Assembly (NCBI GenBank): GCA_035652095.1
Contig: DASREM010000014.1
Coordinates: 183,474 to 247,473, forward strand
Length of the DNA stretch: 64,000 nt
Direction of reading: 5' to 3'
From: DASREM01 sp035652095
GTDB lineage: Bacteria > Acidobacteriota > Terriglobia > Terriglobales > Acidobacteriaceae
Position numbers and translations under genes: made by a program. Shown here in pieces: positions 15,578 through 23,823 of this stretch; position 1 is the stretch's first letter, and each line of letters opens with the position of its first letter. The notes under the pieces were generated by a model, which saw nothing but the letters and a program-made list of their open reading frames with translations, was not told the origin of the DNA and searched no databases.

Positions 15578-16999
15578 TCACTCGTGGGCACGGTTTTTGA
15601 TCCAGATTGGCGTGCCCACGAATCCGAAAGCCGTGCGAATCTGGTTCTCCAGAAAACGTTCGTAGGAAAAGTGCAACTTCACCGGACGATCGGTAAACAG
15701 GACGAATGTCGGCGGCGACACTGCCGCCTGCGTGAGGTAATAAATCTTCACCCGCTTGCTGGCGGGAACGGAGGCGCGGTCGAAATCGATCTGTTTGAGG
15801 AAACGGTTCATTTCGCCGGTAGTGATGCGCTTGCGTCGTTCCGCGGCAACTTCAGCCAGCGTGGGCCAGATTTTGTCCACCCCGCGGCCGCTGGCGGCGG
15901 AGATAAAGAGCACCGGCGCGTAGTTAAGAAATTTCAGCGAGTAGCGCAGGCGCCGCTCGTAATCGGCGCGATCGGTGGGACGCTTGCTCTGCTGAATCCG
16001 CGCCGCGCGCGACTGGCTGATCGCCTTCTTCTCGCCGCTGGTGACGAGGTCCCACTTGTTCACAACGATGATCACGGAGCGTCCGCTTTCATGCGCGTAT
16101 CCGGCGATGGTGGCATCGAGCGCGCTCACTCCTTCGGTCGCGTCGATGACCAGCAGCGCGATGTCTGCAGCTTCCAGATGCTTCCGCGACATCACCACCG
16201 AAAGCTTCTCGGCCATCAAGTGGGTCTTGCCTTTTCGGCGGATGCCTGCCGTGTCGATGAAGCGGATTTTCTTTCCGTCGTGTTCGACCACTTCGTCGAT
16301 GGCATCGCGAGTGGTGCCGGGGATAGGAGAGACGATGGAGCGGGATGTGCCCGTGAGTTGATTCAGCAGAGTGGATTTACCGACATTGGGATGGCCGATG
16401 ATCGCTACTTTAACTTCAGCGGCCTCTGTGACCGGAGTCTCGGCGATATCTAGTTCCTGGTCGGGTTCGGCGGGTTTCAAAGTCTCAAGTTTCAAAGTTT
16501 CAAGCACGGCATCCAGCAGATCGTCGAGGCCGCGGCCGTGCTCGGCGGAGACGGGAAATATGTTCCGCACACCGAGTCGATGGAAATCGTCGGCGAGCCC
16601 TTCCTGCTTGTCGCTGTCGATCTTATTCACGGCGAGGAAGACGGGCTTGCCGCTGCGGATGAGCAGGCGCGCGAGTTCCATGTCCGGCGCTGCAAGCTCG
16701 GTCCTGCCATCCACCACCATTACAATCGCATCGGCTTCTTCGAACGCGACTTTGGCTTGACGAAAAATCTCGGACTGAATCAGTTCTTTGTCTTCCGGGA
16801 TGATTCCGCCGGTATCAACGACGCGAAGGTCGTGCCCTCTCCAGTTGGCTTCTCCGTAAAGGCGATCGCGGGTAATGCCGGGTTCGTCGCCGACTATCGC
16901 GCGCCGCGAGCCGACCAGGCGATTAAAGAGCGTAGATTTGCCGACGTTGGGACGGCCGACGATGGCGATGGTGGGCAGGCCAACAGTGATGTCGGTCAT
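15578..16999 (-). CDS. der: ribosome-associated GTPase Der (EngA)
   Basis: Essential double-GTPase for 50S ribosomal subunit assembly. Two G domains are visible: GRPNVGKSTLFNRL near residue 14 and GHPNVGKSTLLNQL in the middle. Each has its DTxG motif (DTGG and DTAG) and NKxD-type motif (NKIDS, NKWDL). A C-terminal KH-like domain ends RPVKLHFSYERFLENQIR. At 473 residues the length is normal. ATG 16999 gives MTDITVGLPTIAIVG; ATG 17023 would add 8 residues, and neither has a clear Shine-Dalgarno. The linker between the G domains contains LETLKLETLK, which is encoded by a GGTTTCAA-family repeat that also occurs between genes. Confidence 0.95.
   Translation of the reverse strand: MTDITVGLPTIAIVGRPNVGKSTLFNRLVGSRRAIVGDEPGITRDRLYGEANWRGHDLRVVDTGGIIPEDKELIQSEIFRQAKVAFEEADAIVMVVDGRTELAAPDMELARLLIRSGKPVFLAVNKIDSDKQEGLADDFHRLGVRNIFPVSAEHGRGLDDLLDAVLETLKLETLKPAEPDQELDIAETPVTEAAEVKVAIIGHPNVGKSTLLNQLTGTSRSIVSPIPGTTRDAIDEVVEHDGKKIRFIDTAGIRRKGKTHLMAEKLSVVMSRKHLEAADIALLVIDATEGVSALDATIAGYAHESGRSVIIVVNKWDLVTSGEKKAISQSRAARIQQSKRPTDRADYERRLRYSLKFLNYAPVLFISAASGRGVDKIWPTLAEVAAERRKRITTGEMNRFLKQIDFDRASVPASKRVKIYYLTQAAVSPPTFVLFTDRPVKLHFSYERFLENQIRTAFGFVGTPIWIKNRAHE
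16473..16503 (+). repeat. GGTTTCAA-family array inside the der coding sequence
   Basis: GGTTTCAA, AGTCTCAA, GTTTCAA, AGTTTCAA in a row on the plus strand. The first 17 nt equal part of the intergenic array after exbD. In the der frame (minus strand) it encodes LETLKLETLK in the loop between the two GTPase domains, a position that tolerates insertions. Confidence 0.88.
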
Positions 17000-17036
17000 C
17001 GATTTGCGATTGATACGCGTCATTTTCGCTTGGGTC

Positions 17037-17070
17037 TTCGCTCGGTACTGGGTACCCGGAACTCGGAACT
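17037..17070. repeat. AGTACC-family array between der and the DinG-type gene
   Basis: CTCGGTACTGGGTACCCGGA followed by ACTCGGAACT is a degenerate member of the AGTACCGAGT family. It lies in the divergent gap, just upstream of the der start and of the -10-like box of the helicase gene. Confidence 0.7.
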
Positions 17071-17073
17071 GGT

Positions 17074-17079
17074 TATTAT
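17074..17079 (+). promoter_or_regulatory. -10-like box TATTAT 9 nt before the helicase GTG
   Basis: TATTAT sits in a short AT-rich stretch and ends 9 nt before the GTG at 17089. No Shine-Dalgarno sequence precedes the GTG. This fits a leaderless transcript. Confidence 0.4.
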
Positions 17080-17088
17080 AGAGACTCC

Positions 17089-19077
17089 GTGGCTTCCACC
17101 TCCCAGCCCGCGTCACGATCGCACAAAGACGGATCGCTCTACCAGTTCTTTGCGCCGGGAGGAGTGCTTTCGCATACGCATCCGGCATACGAATTCCGGC
17201 GCGGACAGTTGCAGATGGCGCAGGCGGTCGAGGAGGCTCTCGAACAACGGCGGCACTTGATCATTGAAGCCGGTACCGGAACCGGGAAGACTCTTGCGTA
17301 CCTGGTTCCGGTGATTCGGTCCGCCAAACGCGTCATCATCTCGACGGGAACGAAGAACCTCCAGGAGCAACTCTTCCACAAAGACATTCCCTTCCTCGAG
17401 CAGGCGCTTTTTCCCAGTGGCGAAGGCAAGCTAAAGGTCTGCTACATGAAAGGGCGAAACAATTACCTGTGCCGGAAGAAGCTCTACGACTTGACTGATC
17501 AACCGGTGCTCAGCGGGCTGGAAGAGATCGAGCATTACCGCGCCATCGCGGCCTGGGAAAAGGCTACGCATACCGGCGACCGCGCGGAACTGGCGGCGCT
17601 ACCAGAAGCCAGCGCGCTGTGGCACAAGCTGGATGCGCGCTCCGATACCTGCCTTGGCCAGAAGTGCAGTTCGTGGGAGAAATGCTTTATCACCGAGATG
17701 CACCGGCGGGCGATGGAGAGCGACATCATCATCGTCAACCATCACCTTTTTTTCGCTGATCTCGCAATCAAGCAGCAGGCGGAGTACGCGCCCGACGCGG
17801 GCATCCTGCCCGAAGTGGGCGCGGTGATCTTCGACGAGGCGCACGAGATCGAAGATGTCGCCGGCAGCTACTTCGGGGTGACGGTCAGCAATGCGCGAGT
17901 CGAGGAACTGTGCCGCGATGTAGAGGCGTCTCTGCAACGCAATCACATGCTTTCAGCGGCGATTTCCGGCGCGACGAAGTCATTGCGCGAGCGTTCCATG
18001 TTTTTCTTCGCGCTGCTGCCGCAAGGGGAAGGACGGTTCTCGTTTGAGAATCGCCGCGAATTCATGGAGGAGAACGGGGATGAGTTCCTGTCGTTGCAGA
18101 GTGCGCTGATTCGGCTGCGGTCCGAACTGGAGAACATGCCATCGAAGCCCGAGGAGGTTTTCAACTTTTCGCGGCGCACGCAGGAGTTGCAGGTGCAGCT
18201 TGGGTTCCTGATGGAGTCGGAGGATCCGAACACCGTGTTCTGGATCGAGCGACGGCGAGGCGGGCGGGAGAAGTCCAATGTATTTCTGCAGGCCACTCCG
18301 ATCGATGTGGCGCCGATATTGAAGGCCACCGTGTTCGAGAAACTGGATTGCGCGGTGCTCACTTCGGCGACGCTCGCGGTGGGCGGCGGTTTCGAGTACA
18401 TGAAGCGGCGGCTGGGCCTGGAGCACACGCGCGAGGTCGTGCTGCCCTCGCACTTTGATTATCAAAGCCAGGCGATTTTGTATGTGCCGCCGGACTTGCC
18501 GGATCCGCGCACGCCCCAGTTCGCGGCCAAGGCTGCCGACCGTATCCGCCGCATGCTGGAGATCACCCGCGGGCGGGCATTCGTGCTCTTCACCAGCTAC
18601 GCGCAGATGAACGAGATCTACCAGCGGCTGCTGGGGGAGTTGGAATTTCCTATGTTGCTGCAGGGCGACGCGCCGAAATCGGCGCTGCTGGAAGAGTTCC
18701 GGCTGACTCCGAACGCGGTGCTGTTTGCGACGTCATCGTTCTGGCAGGGCGTGGACGTGCAGGGAGAGCAATTGAGCTGCGTGATCATCGATCGCCTGCC
18801 GTTCGCGGTGCCGAGCGATCCCGTGGTGGCAGCCCGGGTGAAGTCCATAGACGCCGAGGGTGGGAACGCGTTTTTCCAATACCAGGTGCCGGCGGCGGTG
18901 ATCACGTTGAAACAGGGGTTTGGACGTTTGATCCGGTCGCTGCATGATCGCGGGCTGCTGGCCTTGTTAGACAACCGGATTCTGAAGAAGCAGTACGGGC
19001 GAGTATTCGTGGAGAGCTTGCCGAATTACCGCCGGACGACGGACATCAAGCAAGTCGAGCAGTTCTTCGGGATCTGA
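17089..19077 (+). CDS. DinG/XPD-type ATP-dependent DNA helicase
   Basis: A 662-residue superfamily 2 helicase of the DinG/YoaA group, which unwinds damaged or R-loop DNA 5' to 3'. Walker A is EAGTGTGKTLAYL, Walker B is IFDEAHEIED (DEAH), and motif VI lies around QGFGRLIRS. Four cysteines in the order YLC, DTC, QKC and EKC (between about residues 128 and 200) match the 4Fe-4S cluster domain of XPD and DinG. The start is a GTG; its first residues are poorly conserved. An AGTACC-family array begins at the stop codon TGA (19075-19077). Confidence 0.92.
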   Translation: MASTSQPASRSHKDGSLYQFFAPGGVLSHTHPAYEFRRGQLQMAQAVEEALEQRRHLIIEAGTGTGKTLAYLVPVIRSAKRVIISTGTKNLQEQLFHKDIPFLEQALFPSGEGKLKVCYMKGRNNYLCRKKLYDLTDQPVLSGLEEIEHYRAIAAWEKATHTGDRAELAALPEASALWHKLDARSDTCLGQKCSSWEKCFITEMHRRAMESDIIIVNHHLFFADLAIKQQAEYAPDAGILPEVGAVIFDEAHEIEDVAGSYFGVTVSNARVEELCRDVEASLQRNHMLSAAISGATKSLRERSMFFFALLPQGEGRFSFENRREFMEENGDEFLSLQSALIRLRSELENMPSKPEEVFNFSRRTQELQVQLGFLMESEDPNTVFWIERRRGGREKSNVFLQATPIDVAPILKATVFEKLDCAVLTSATLAVGGGFEYMKRRLGLEHTREVVLPSHFDYQSQAILYVPPDLPDPRTPQFAAKAADRIRRMLEITRGRAFVLFTSYAQMNEIYQRLLGELEFPMLLQGDAPKSALLEEFRLTPNAVLFATSSFWQGVDVQGEQLSCVIIDRLPFAVPSDPVVAARVKSIDAEGGNAFFQYQVPAAVITLKQGFGRLIRSLHDRGLLALLDNRILKKQYGRVFVESLPNYRRTTDIKQVEQFFGI

Positions 19078-19106
19078 GTACCGAGTTGCGAGTACCGGGT
19101 ACCGAG
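19077..19106 (+). repeat. AGTACCGAGT array directly 3' of the helicase stop
   Basis: The 30-mer starts with the A of the TGA stop and reads AGTACCGAGTTGCGAGTACC then GGGTACCGAG. In the same sense it matches the array after tuf (63869-63840) at 29 of 30 positions. Confidence 0.9.
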
Positions 19107-19357
19107 AAGGTGATTGAGACGCTCAGCCGTGGCTCGCGTGGGGCCGGACGCCTCGTCCGCCCAGCCGTGGCAGTCTTTGCCACGGCAGCTGCACAACTGG
19201 AAATTTCAAAGCGCAGCGCCGCAGTGAGCCGACGCGGAGCCTCGCTCCGCTGGACAACCGGGGCGGCTGTCCCTACACGGGCCCGTCTTTTCCCGATACA
19301 ATAAAACTTCGACATCATGCGGCTGAGCCTTGTGTTCATGGGCTGCCCTGAGGATTC
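19107..19357. other. intergenic region before queD
   Basis: No gene is visible. It contains the double-hairpin REP-like element at 19234-19279. A TACAAT (19297-19302) follows it and could be the -10 box of the que operon, about 55 nt before the queD ATG. Confidence 0.45.
19234..19279. repeat. double-hairpin REP-like element, copy 1
   Basis: Hairpin one is GCGGAGC-CTC-GCTCCGC (19234-19250). Hairpin two is GGACAACC-GGGGC-GGCTGTCC (19252-19272). CCTACACG follows. The 46 nt differ at only 2 positions from 47814-47859. Shorter relatives lie at 37133-37153 and 27857-27880. Confidence 0.88.
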
Positions 19358-19735
19358 ATGTTCGAAGTCACCGTGGAAGATACGTTTGCCGCAGGCCACT
19401 ACCTGCGCAACTACAAAGGCAAGTGCGAGAACCCGCATGGGCACAATTACAAGGTCCGCGTGACCCTGGCCGGGGCGGAACTCGACAAGGCCGGGCTGTT
19501 GCTTGATTTCAAGGACCTGAAAGAGGTCATGAAGCACGTGATCGAACGCCTCGACCACCAGATGATCAACGACCTGGAACCATTCACGGTGCTGAACCCT
19601 TCGGCGGAGAACCTGGCCAAGTATTTTTATGACGAGAGCAACACCCGGCTGGGCCGTGTCACCAACGGCCGCGTGCGCGTGAAGAATGTCACCGTCTACG
19701 AGACCGACACGACGACCGCTACCTACTCAGAGTAG
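19358..19735 (+). CDS. queD: 6-carboxy-5,6,7,8-tetrahydropterin synthase QueD
   Basis: Second step of 7-deazaguanine (preQ0, queuosine) synthesis: converts dihydroneopterin triphosphate to carboxytetrahydropterin. The 125-residue protein has the zinc ligands His14 (AAGHYL), His27 and His29 (NPHGHNY), and the catalytic Cys23 (GKCENPHGH). It also has the conserved LLLDFKDLKEV and the catalytic-dyad segment LDHQMIND. queE follows 36 nt downstream and queC comes after that, so three consecutive steps of one pathway are grouped. GTP cyclohydrolase I, the first enzyme, is not in the window. Confidence 0.96.
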   Translation: MFEVTVEDTFAAGHYLRNYKGKCENPHGHNYKVRVTLAGAELDKAGLLLDFKDLKEVMKHVIERLDHQMINDLEPFTVLNPSAENLAKYFYDESNTRLGRVTNGRVRVKNVTVYETDTTTATYSE

Positions 19736-19771
19736 GCCAGGGGCCAGCGACCAAAGACCACGACGGTACCC

Positions 19772-20455
19772 ATGCAGATCACCGAAATCTTCAAGTCGAT
19801 CCAGGGCGAATCCACGTACGCGGGCCTGCCGTGCGTGTTCGTGCGGCTCACCGGTTGTAACCTGCGATGCGATTGGTGCGATAGCGAGTACACGTTCACG
19901 GGCGGGCGGCGCATGGAGCTTGGGGAGGTTATGGCCGAAGTCGAGCGCCTGCTGCCCGATGGCGGGTTGGTTGAGGTCACGGGTGGAGAGCCGATGCTCC
20001 AGGAGCGAGAAGTGGTTCCGCTGATGCAGAGCCTGCTGGATTTGGGTTACACGGTGCTGCTGGAGACGAGCGGTGAACGTCCGCTGGAACGCGTGCCCAA
20101 GGGAGTAATCAAGATTGTGGATGTGAAATGCCCGGACTCCGGCGAAGGCGACAGCTTCCGGGAAGAGAATCTGGAGACGCTCACATCGTCCGACGAGGTG
20201 AAATTTGTGCTCGCAGACCGCGCCGACTATGACTTCGCTTGCGACTTTGCGCGGCGGCATCGGCTGGCGCAGCGGGTGAACGCAGTCCTGTTCTCTCCGG
20301 CATTTGACAAGAATGCCTCCGGATCGCGCGGCACCTCGCATTGCCTGCTCGATCCCCAGGAGCTGGCGGAATGGATGCTGGCCGACCAGGTTCCGGCACG
20401 TTTGTCACTTCAGATACACAAGTTTATTTGGGACCCGGTCACGAAAGGGGTGTGA
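19772..20455 (+). CDS. queE: 7-carboxy-7-deazaguanine synthase QueE (radical SAM)
   Basis: Radical SAM enzyme that contracts the pterin ring to 7-carboxy-7-deazaguanine. The 227-residue protein has the 4Fe-4S motif CNLRCDWCDSEYTF (Cys29, 33, 36), directly after the start signature ITEIFKSIQGES. The SAM-binding segment EVTGGEPMLQ is also clear. It lies between queD and queC. The gap to queC contains an ATTTGGC array and a 16-bp hairpin, which may set the relative output of the two genes. Confidence 0.95.
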   Translation: MQITEIFKSIQGESTYAGLPCVFVRLTGCNLRCDWCDSEYTFTGGRRMELGEVMAEVERLLPDGGLVEVTGGEPMLQEREVVPLMQSLLDLGYTVLLETSGERPLERVPKGVIKIVDVKCPDSGEGDSFREENLETLTSSDEVKFVLADRADYDFACDFARRHRLAQRVNAVLFSPAFDKNASGSRGTSHCLLDPQELAEWMLADQVPARLSLQIHKFIWDPVTKGV

Positions 20456-20482
20456 AGAGGGCCATCGGCATTTCGCACTTGG

Positions 20483-20543
20483 ATTTGGCATTTGGCATTT
20501 GGCATTTGGCCGTTTAGTTCCAACAAGCTGAACGGCCAAATGC
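20483..20543 (+). repeat. ATTTGGC array and 16-bp hairpin between queE and queC
   Basis: Four tandem ATTTGGC units (20483-20510) begin 28 nt after the queE stop. They run into a hairpin: GCATTTGGCCGTTTAG (20502-20517) pairs with CTGAACGGCCAAATGC (20528-20543), with one G-U pair and a 10-nt loop. No T-tract follows, so it is not a standard terminator. Confidence 0.9.
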
Positions 20544-20604
20544 TCACTGCCAAGTGCAAATGGCTGCCCGGGCAGAACTCCCGCCTCGGCACACATCTAA
20601 CTAC

Positions 20605-21297
20605 ATGAGCATATCTCAACAACGCGCGGTGGTTCTGCTGAGTGGCGGGATGGATTCGTGCGTGTGTGCGACGATCGCGGCCCGCGAGTATCAGGCGGCG
20701 GCCGTCCACGTCAGCTATGGGCAGCGCACAGAGGAGCGGGAGCGGAAAGCGTTTCTGGGCATCTGTGACCGGCTTGGCATTCGGGACCGCCTGGTGGTGC
20801 GGAACGAGGCTTTACGGGCGATTGGCGGGTCGGCATTGACCGATACCAACATTGCGGTGCCGGAATCAGCGGCGATCGGCCGCGAGGTTCCTGTCACCTA
20901 CGTGCCGTTCCGCAATGCGCATTTGCTGGCGGTCGCAGTAAGCTGGGCCGAGGTGCTGGGTGCGAGCAAGGTGTTTATCGGCGCGGTGGAGCAGGACAGC
21001 TCAGGATATCCGGATTGCCGGCCTGCCTATTACGAGGCGTTTAATGCCGTAATCAAGGCTGGAACCAGGGATGGAAGCATTCGAATCGAGACTCCGCTGA
21101 TCGGGATGCGGAAGTCCCAGATTGTGATCCATGGCCTTGAACTGGGTGCGCCGCTGGATTTAACGTGGTCGTGCTACAGCCGCGAGGATCGAGCTTGCGG
21201 CGTATGCGACAGTTGCGTGTTGCGGCTGCGCGCGTTTCGGGAAGCGGGGGCGGAAGATCCGATTCCCTATGTCGAAGCGTTTCAGAGGACGCAATAG
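20605..21297 (+). CDS. queC: 7-cyano-7-deazaguanine (preQ0) synthase QueC
   Basis: ATP-dependent conversion of 7-carboxy-7-deazaguanine to preQ0. The 230-residue protein has the PP-loop LLSGGMDSCVCA at the N-terminus, and YVPFRNAHLLAVA and VEQDSSGYPDCRPAYYEAF in the middle. A C-terminal zinc site is given by CYSREDRACGVCDSC. ATG 20605 begins MSISQQRAVVLLSGG; an upstream in-frame ATG at 20560 would add residues that overlap the intergenic hairpin side and lack similarity. It is the last gene of the que cluster. Confidence 0.96.
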   Translation: MSISQQRAVVLLSGGMDSCVCATIAAREYQAAAVHVSYGQRTEERERKAFLGICDRLGIRDRLVVRNEALRAIGGSALTDTNIAVPESAAIGREVPVTYVPFRNAHLLAVAVSWAEVLGASKVFIGAVEQDSSGYPDCRPAYYEAFNAVIKAGTRDGSIRIETPLIGMRKSQIVIHGLELGAPLDLTWSCYSREDRACGVCDSCVLRLRAFREAGAEDPIPYVEAFQRTQ

Positions 21298-21340
21298 TAT
21301 TTCCGATGGTTGACTGTTGAATGAAAACTTGGAGGCACAA

Positions 21341-22489
21341 ATGAAAGTCCGTTTTGCGATGTTCGTCCTGCTGGCCCTGGTGGCGGGGTTGTGCGCGCCT
21401 CCAGTCTTTGCTCAAGCCACGGGCTCGGTGAAAGGCGTGTGCAAGGACGTGCAAGGCGCGCCCATCGATGGAGCCACGGTGCAATGGTATAGCCAGGAAA
21501 CCGGGCGCAAGTATGACCTGAAATGCAAAAAGGGTTCCTATTTCTCGCTGGGTATTGCCCCCGGCAAATACAAGGTCACCATGACCGGAGCGGATGGGAA
21601 GGAGATGTATCACTTCACCAACGTGCCGGTGAGCCTGGATGAGACCGTGCTCGACTTCGATCTCAAGAAAGAACTGGCGAACCAGGCGCAGGGCCAGGGT
21701 GTCAATCCGGAAGAGTTGAAGAGAAAGCAGGCTGAGGCGGAAAAGGCCGCGAAGGAAAATAATACCGTTAAAGCCCTGAACGAAAAGCTGGCCGCGGCGC
21801 GCGGGGATATGCAGGCGGGAAACTACGATAACGCGATCAACACCATGAACGAAGCGACCAAAATGGATCCCACTCGCGATGTGCTGTGGGCGACTTTGGG
21901 CGACGCGTATCGCGTATCCGCTCCCAAGCAGGCCGATGCCGCGGAAAAAACCAAGCGCTACACTTCGGCGGTCGACGCATATCAGAAGGCAATCGACACC
22001 AAGCAAGCTGAAATGCAGAACGGCGGCAAAGATCCCGACGCGAACAAGAAGATCGCCAGCTACTACAACAATCTTGGTGATGCCGATGGCAAAGCCGGGA
22101 AGTCGGACGACGCGATCAAGGCTTATACCCAGGCGGCCACCCTCGATCCGGCGGGCGCCGGCCAGTATTACTTCAACCTGGGCGCGGTGCTGACGAACAC
22201 CGGCAAAGTAGACGATGCCATCTCCGCGTTTGACAAGGCGATTGCGGCAGACCCGAACCGGGCGGCTGCGTATTACTGGAAGGGCGTCAACCTGATGGGC
22301 AAAGCCACCTTGAAGGGAGACAAAATGGTGGCCCCGGACGGCACGGCAGAAGCGTTTAACAAATACCTCGAACTGGATCCCAGCGGGCCCTTTGCGGACC
22401 CGGCTAAGCAGATGCTGGCCAGCATCGGCGCTTCCGTAGAGACTTCCTTCGGGAAGGGAAAGAAGGCAGCCAGCAAGAAGCCTCAGTAG
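21341..22489 (+). CDS. secreted carboxypeptidase-regulatory-like domain and TPR protein
   Basis: A 382-residue exported protein. GGAGG lies 6 nt before the ATG. A signal peptide (VRFAMFVLLALVAGLC, cut near VFAQA) is followed by a beta-sandwich like the carboxypeptidase regulatory domain (about residues 27-110: GSVKGVCKDVQGAPIDGATV, IAPGKYKVTMTG). Then comes a Lys/Glu-rich helix and about five TPR motifs (residues 150-345: GNYDNAINTMNEATKMDP, SDDAIKAYTQAATLDP, VDDAISAFDKAIAADP). TPRs mediate protein contacts; the partner is unknown. A strong terminator follows. Proteins of this design are frequent in acidobacteria. Confidence 0.82.
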   Translation: MKVRFAMFVLLALVAGLCAPPVFAQATGSVKGVCKDVQGAPIDGATVQWYSQETGRKYDLKCKKGSYFSLGIAPGKYKVTMTGADGKEMYHFTNVPVSLDETVLDFDLKKELANQAQGQGVNPEELKRKQAEAEKAAKENNTVKALNEKLAAARGDMQAGNYDNAINTMNEATKMDPTRDVLWATLGDAYRVSAPKQADAAEKTKRYTSAVDAYQKAIDTKQAEMQNGGKDPDANKKIASYYNNLGDADGKAGKSDDAIKAYTQAATLDPAGAGQYYFNLGAVLTNTGKVDDAISAFDKAIAADPNRAAAYYWKGVNLMGKATLKGDKMVAPDGTAEAFNKYLELDPSGPFADPAKQMLASIGASVETSFGKGKKAASKKPQ

Positions 22490-22507
22490 CAAGATGTTAG
22501 GTTAATG

Positions 22508-22560
22508 GCCGGCGCAACGCCGGCGGTACCCTTCAGGGCGGCTTCAGCCGCCCTTTTTTG
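22508..22560 (+). terminator. rho-independent terminator after the TPR gene
   Basis: AGGGCGGCT (22535-22543) pairs with AGCCGCCCT (22546-22554) and is followed by six T residues in total (22554-22559). A second hairpin just upstream, GCCGGCG-CAA-CGCCGGC (about 22508-22524), may add stability. Confidence 0.92.
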
Positions 22561-22692
22561 TTGCCCGGAATGGCTCCCAAGTAGTTGATTACGAAGGTCT
22601 ATGCACTAGTCGTTCTGTGTAGTATCAGGCCCGCCTTTCCGCTAGAGTGAAATTACCGACAGCTCCTCTGTTCTCCCCCAAAAGGAAGCGGC

Positions 22693-23823
22693 TTGGCGGC
22701 AACAGGCACAGCACCCATCAAAGTCACGCTGGAGAAAGGCATCGGCGGCGTCGCTACCCCGACGCTGCTGTCGGCGATGCTGCACGCGACGCCGCAGGTC
22801 AGCGACCTGGTGTTTTCCCCGGGCCGGCCTCCGCAGGTTGAGGTGCTGGGGCAGCTGATCCCGGTTGAGGTTGCAAACTTCAAGGTGATGACGGCCGACG
22901 ATACGCGGCGGATTGCCGCGGACCTGATCGGCAGCAACAAGCAGGCGATCACACTGCTGCGCGAGCAGGGGTCGTGCGACATCTCCTACGGGATCGCGGG
23001 CGTGGCGCGATTTCGCGTGAACGTATTCATCCAGCGCGGCAGCTGTGCCGTGATTATGCGGGTCATCCCGACCACGATTCCTGATTTCGCTGCGCTCGGG
23101 CTTCCGGGGCACCTCAAGGAGATTGCCGACCTCAAAGATGGGATTGTGCTGGTGACCGGAGCGCGAGGCTCGGGGAAGTCGTCAACGCTCGCGGCCCTGC
23201 TCGACGAGATCAACCGCCGCAAGACCTGCCACATCATTACCATCGAAGATCCCATCGAGTTCCTGCACAACCATAAGCAGGCGACCATTCACCAGCGGGA
23301 GTTGCACAGCGATACACCGAGCTTCGCTCACGCTTTGAAAGCGGCATTGCGCCAGGCGCCGCGGGTGATTCTGCTGGGAGAGATGCTCGATTCCGAAACC
23401 ATGAAGATGGCGCTGGAAGCCGCGGAGACGGGGCACCTGGTGCTGTCCTGCGTGAACACGGTTGATGCAGCCAAGACGGTAGAACGCCTGGTGAGAGCGA
23501 CCGAGCATGAAGCGGTCCGCAGCCGTGTGGCCAAGAGCTTGCGCTTCGTCATCGCGCAACGCCTGATCCCCCGCAAGGACGGGCAGGGACGGGTGGCTGC
23601 GTTTGAAATCCTGAAAGTATGCCCGCGCATCCTGGAATCGCTGGAGCAGGAAGATCCCTCGGGACAACTTCTGCTCCGCGCCATGAAAGAAGGCGCGCTG
23701 GACGGCATGCAGCACTTCGACGCGGAGATTGAAAAGCTGGTGAAGTCTGGGATCGTGGAAGCCGAGACCGCCCTGGCATACGCGAGCGATCCCAAGGCGA
23801 TGAAGGCGGTACTGCATTGTTGA
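22693..23823 (+). CDS. PilT/PilU-like type IV pilus ATPase, divergent
   Basis: A 376-residue hexameric secretion ATPase of the PilT group, which powers pilus retraction. The N-terminal PAS-like domain (VSDLVFSPGRPPQVEVLGQL) and Walker A (VTGARGSGKSSTLAALLDEI) are good. The Asp box TIEDPIEFLHN is kept. However, the Walker B context reads LLGEMLDSET where PilT usually has VGEMRDLET, and the His box reads LSCVNTVDA where PilT has GTLHTNSA. The C-terminal AIRNLIRE motif of PilT is not recognisable. It may therefore be a PilU-like accessory ATPase or a specialised paralogue. The start is a TTG. The TGA stop lies inside a GTTGATG array. Confidence 0.85.
   Translation: MAATGTAPIKVTLEKGIGGVATPTLLSAMLHATPQVSDLVFSPGRPPQVEVLGQLIPVEVANFKVMTADDTRRIAADLIGSNKQAITLLREQGSCDISYGIAGVARFRVNVFIQRGSCAVIMRVIPTTIPDFAALGLPGHLKEIADLKDGIVLVTGARGSGKSSTLAALLDEINRRKTCHIITIEDPIEFLHNHKQATIHQRELHSDTPSFAHALKAALRQAPRVILLGEMLDSETMKMALEAAETGHLVLSCVNTVDAAKTVERLVRATEHEAVRSRVAKSLRFVIAQRLIPRKDGQGRVAAFEILKVCPRILESLEQEDPSGQLLLRAMKEGALDGMQHFDAEIEKLVKSGIVEAETALAYASDPKAMKAVLHC

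Noticed and set aside
20456..20604. preQ1 riboswitch in front of queC
   Set aside because: The segment is explained by tandem ATTTGGC units and their inverse; I see no A-rich tail or compact pseudoknot typical of preQ1 riboswitches.
21053..22492. A 479-codon minus-strand frame opposite queC and the TPR gene
   Set aside because: Antisense to two well-supported genes, one with a signal peptide, Shine-Dalgarno and terminator.
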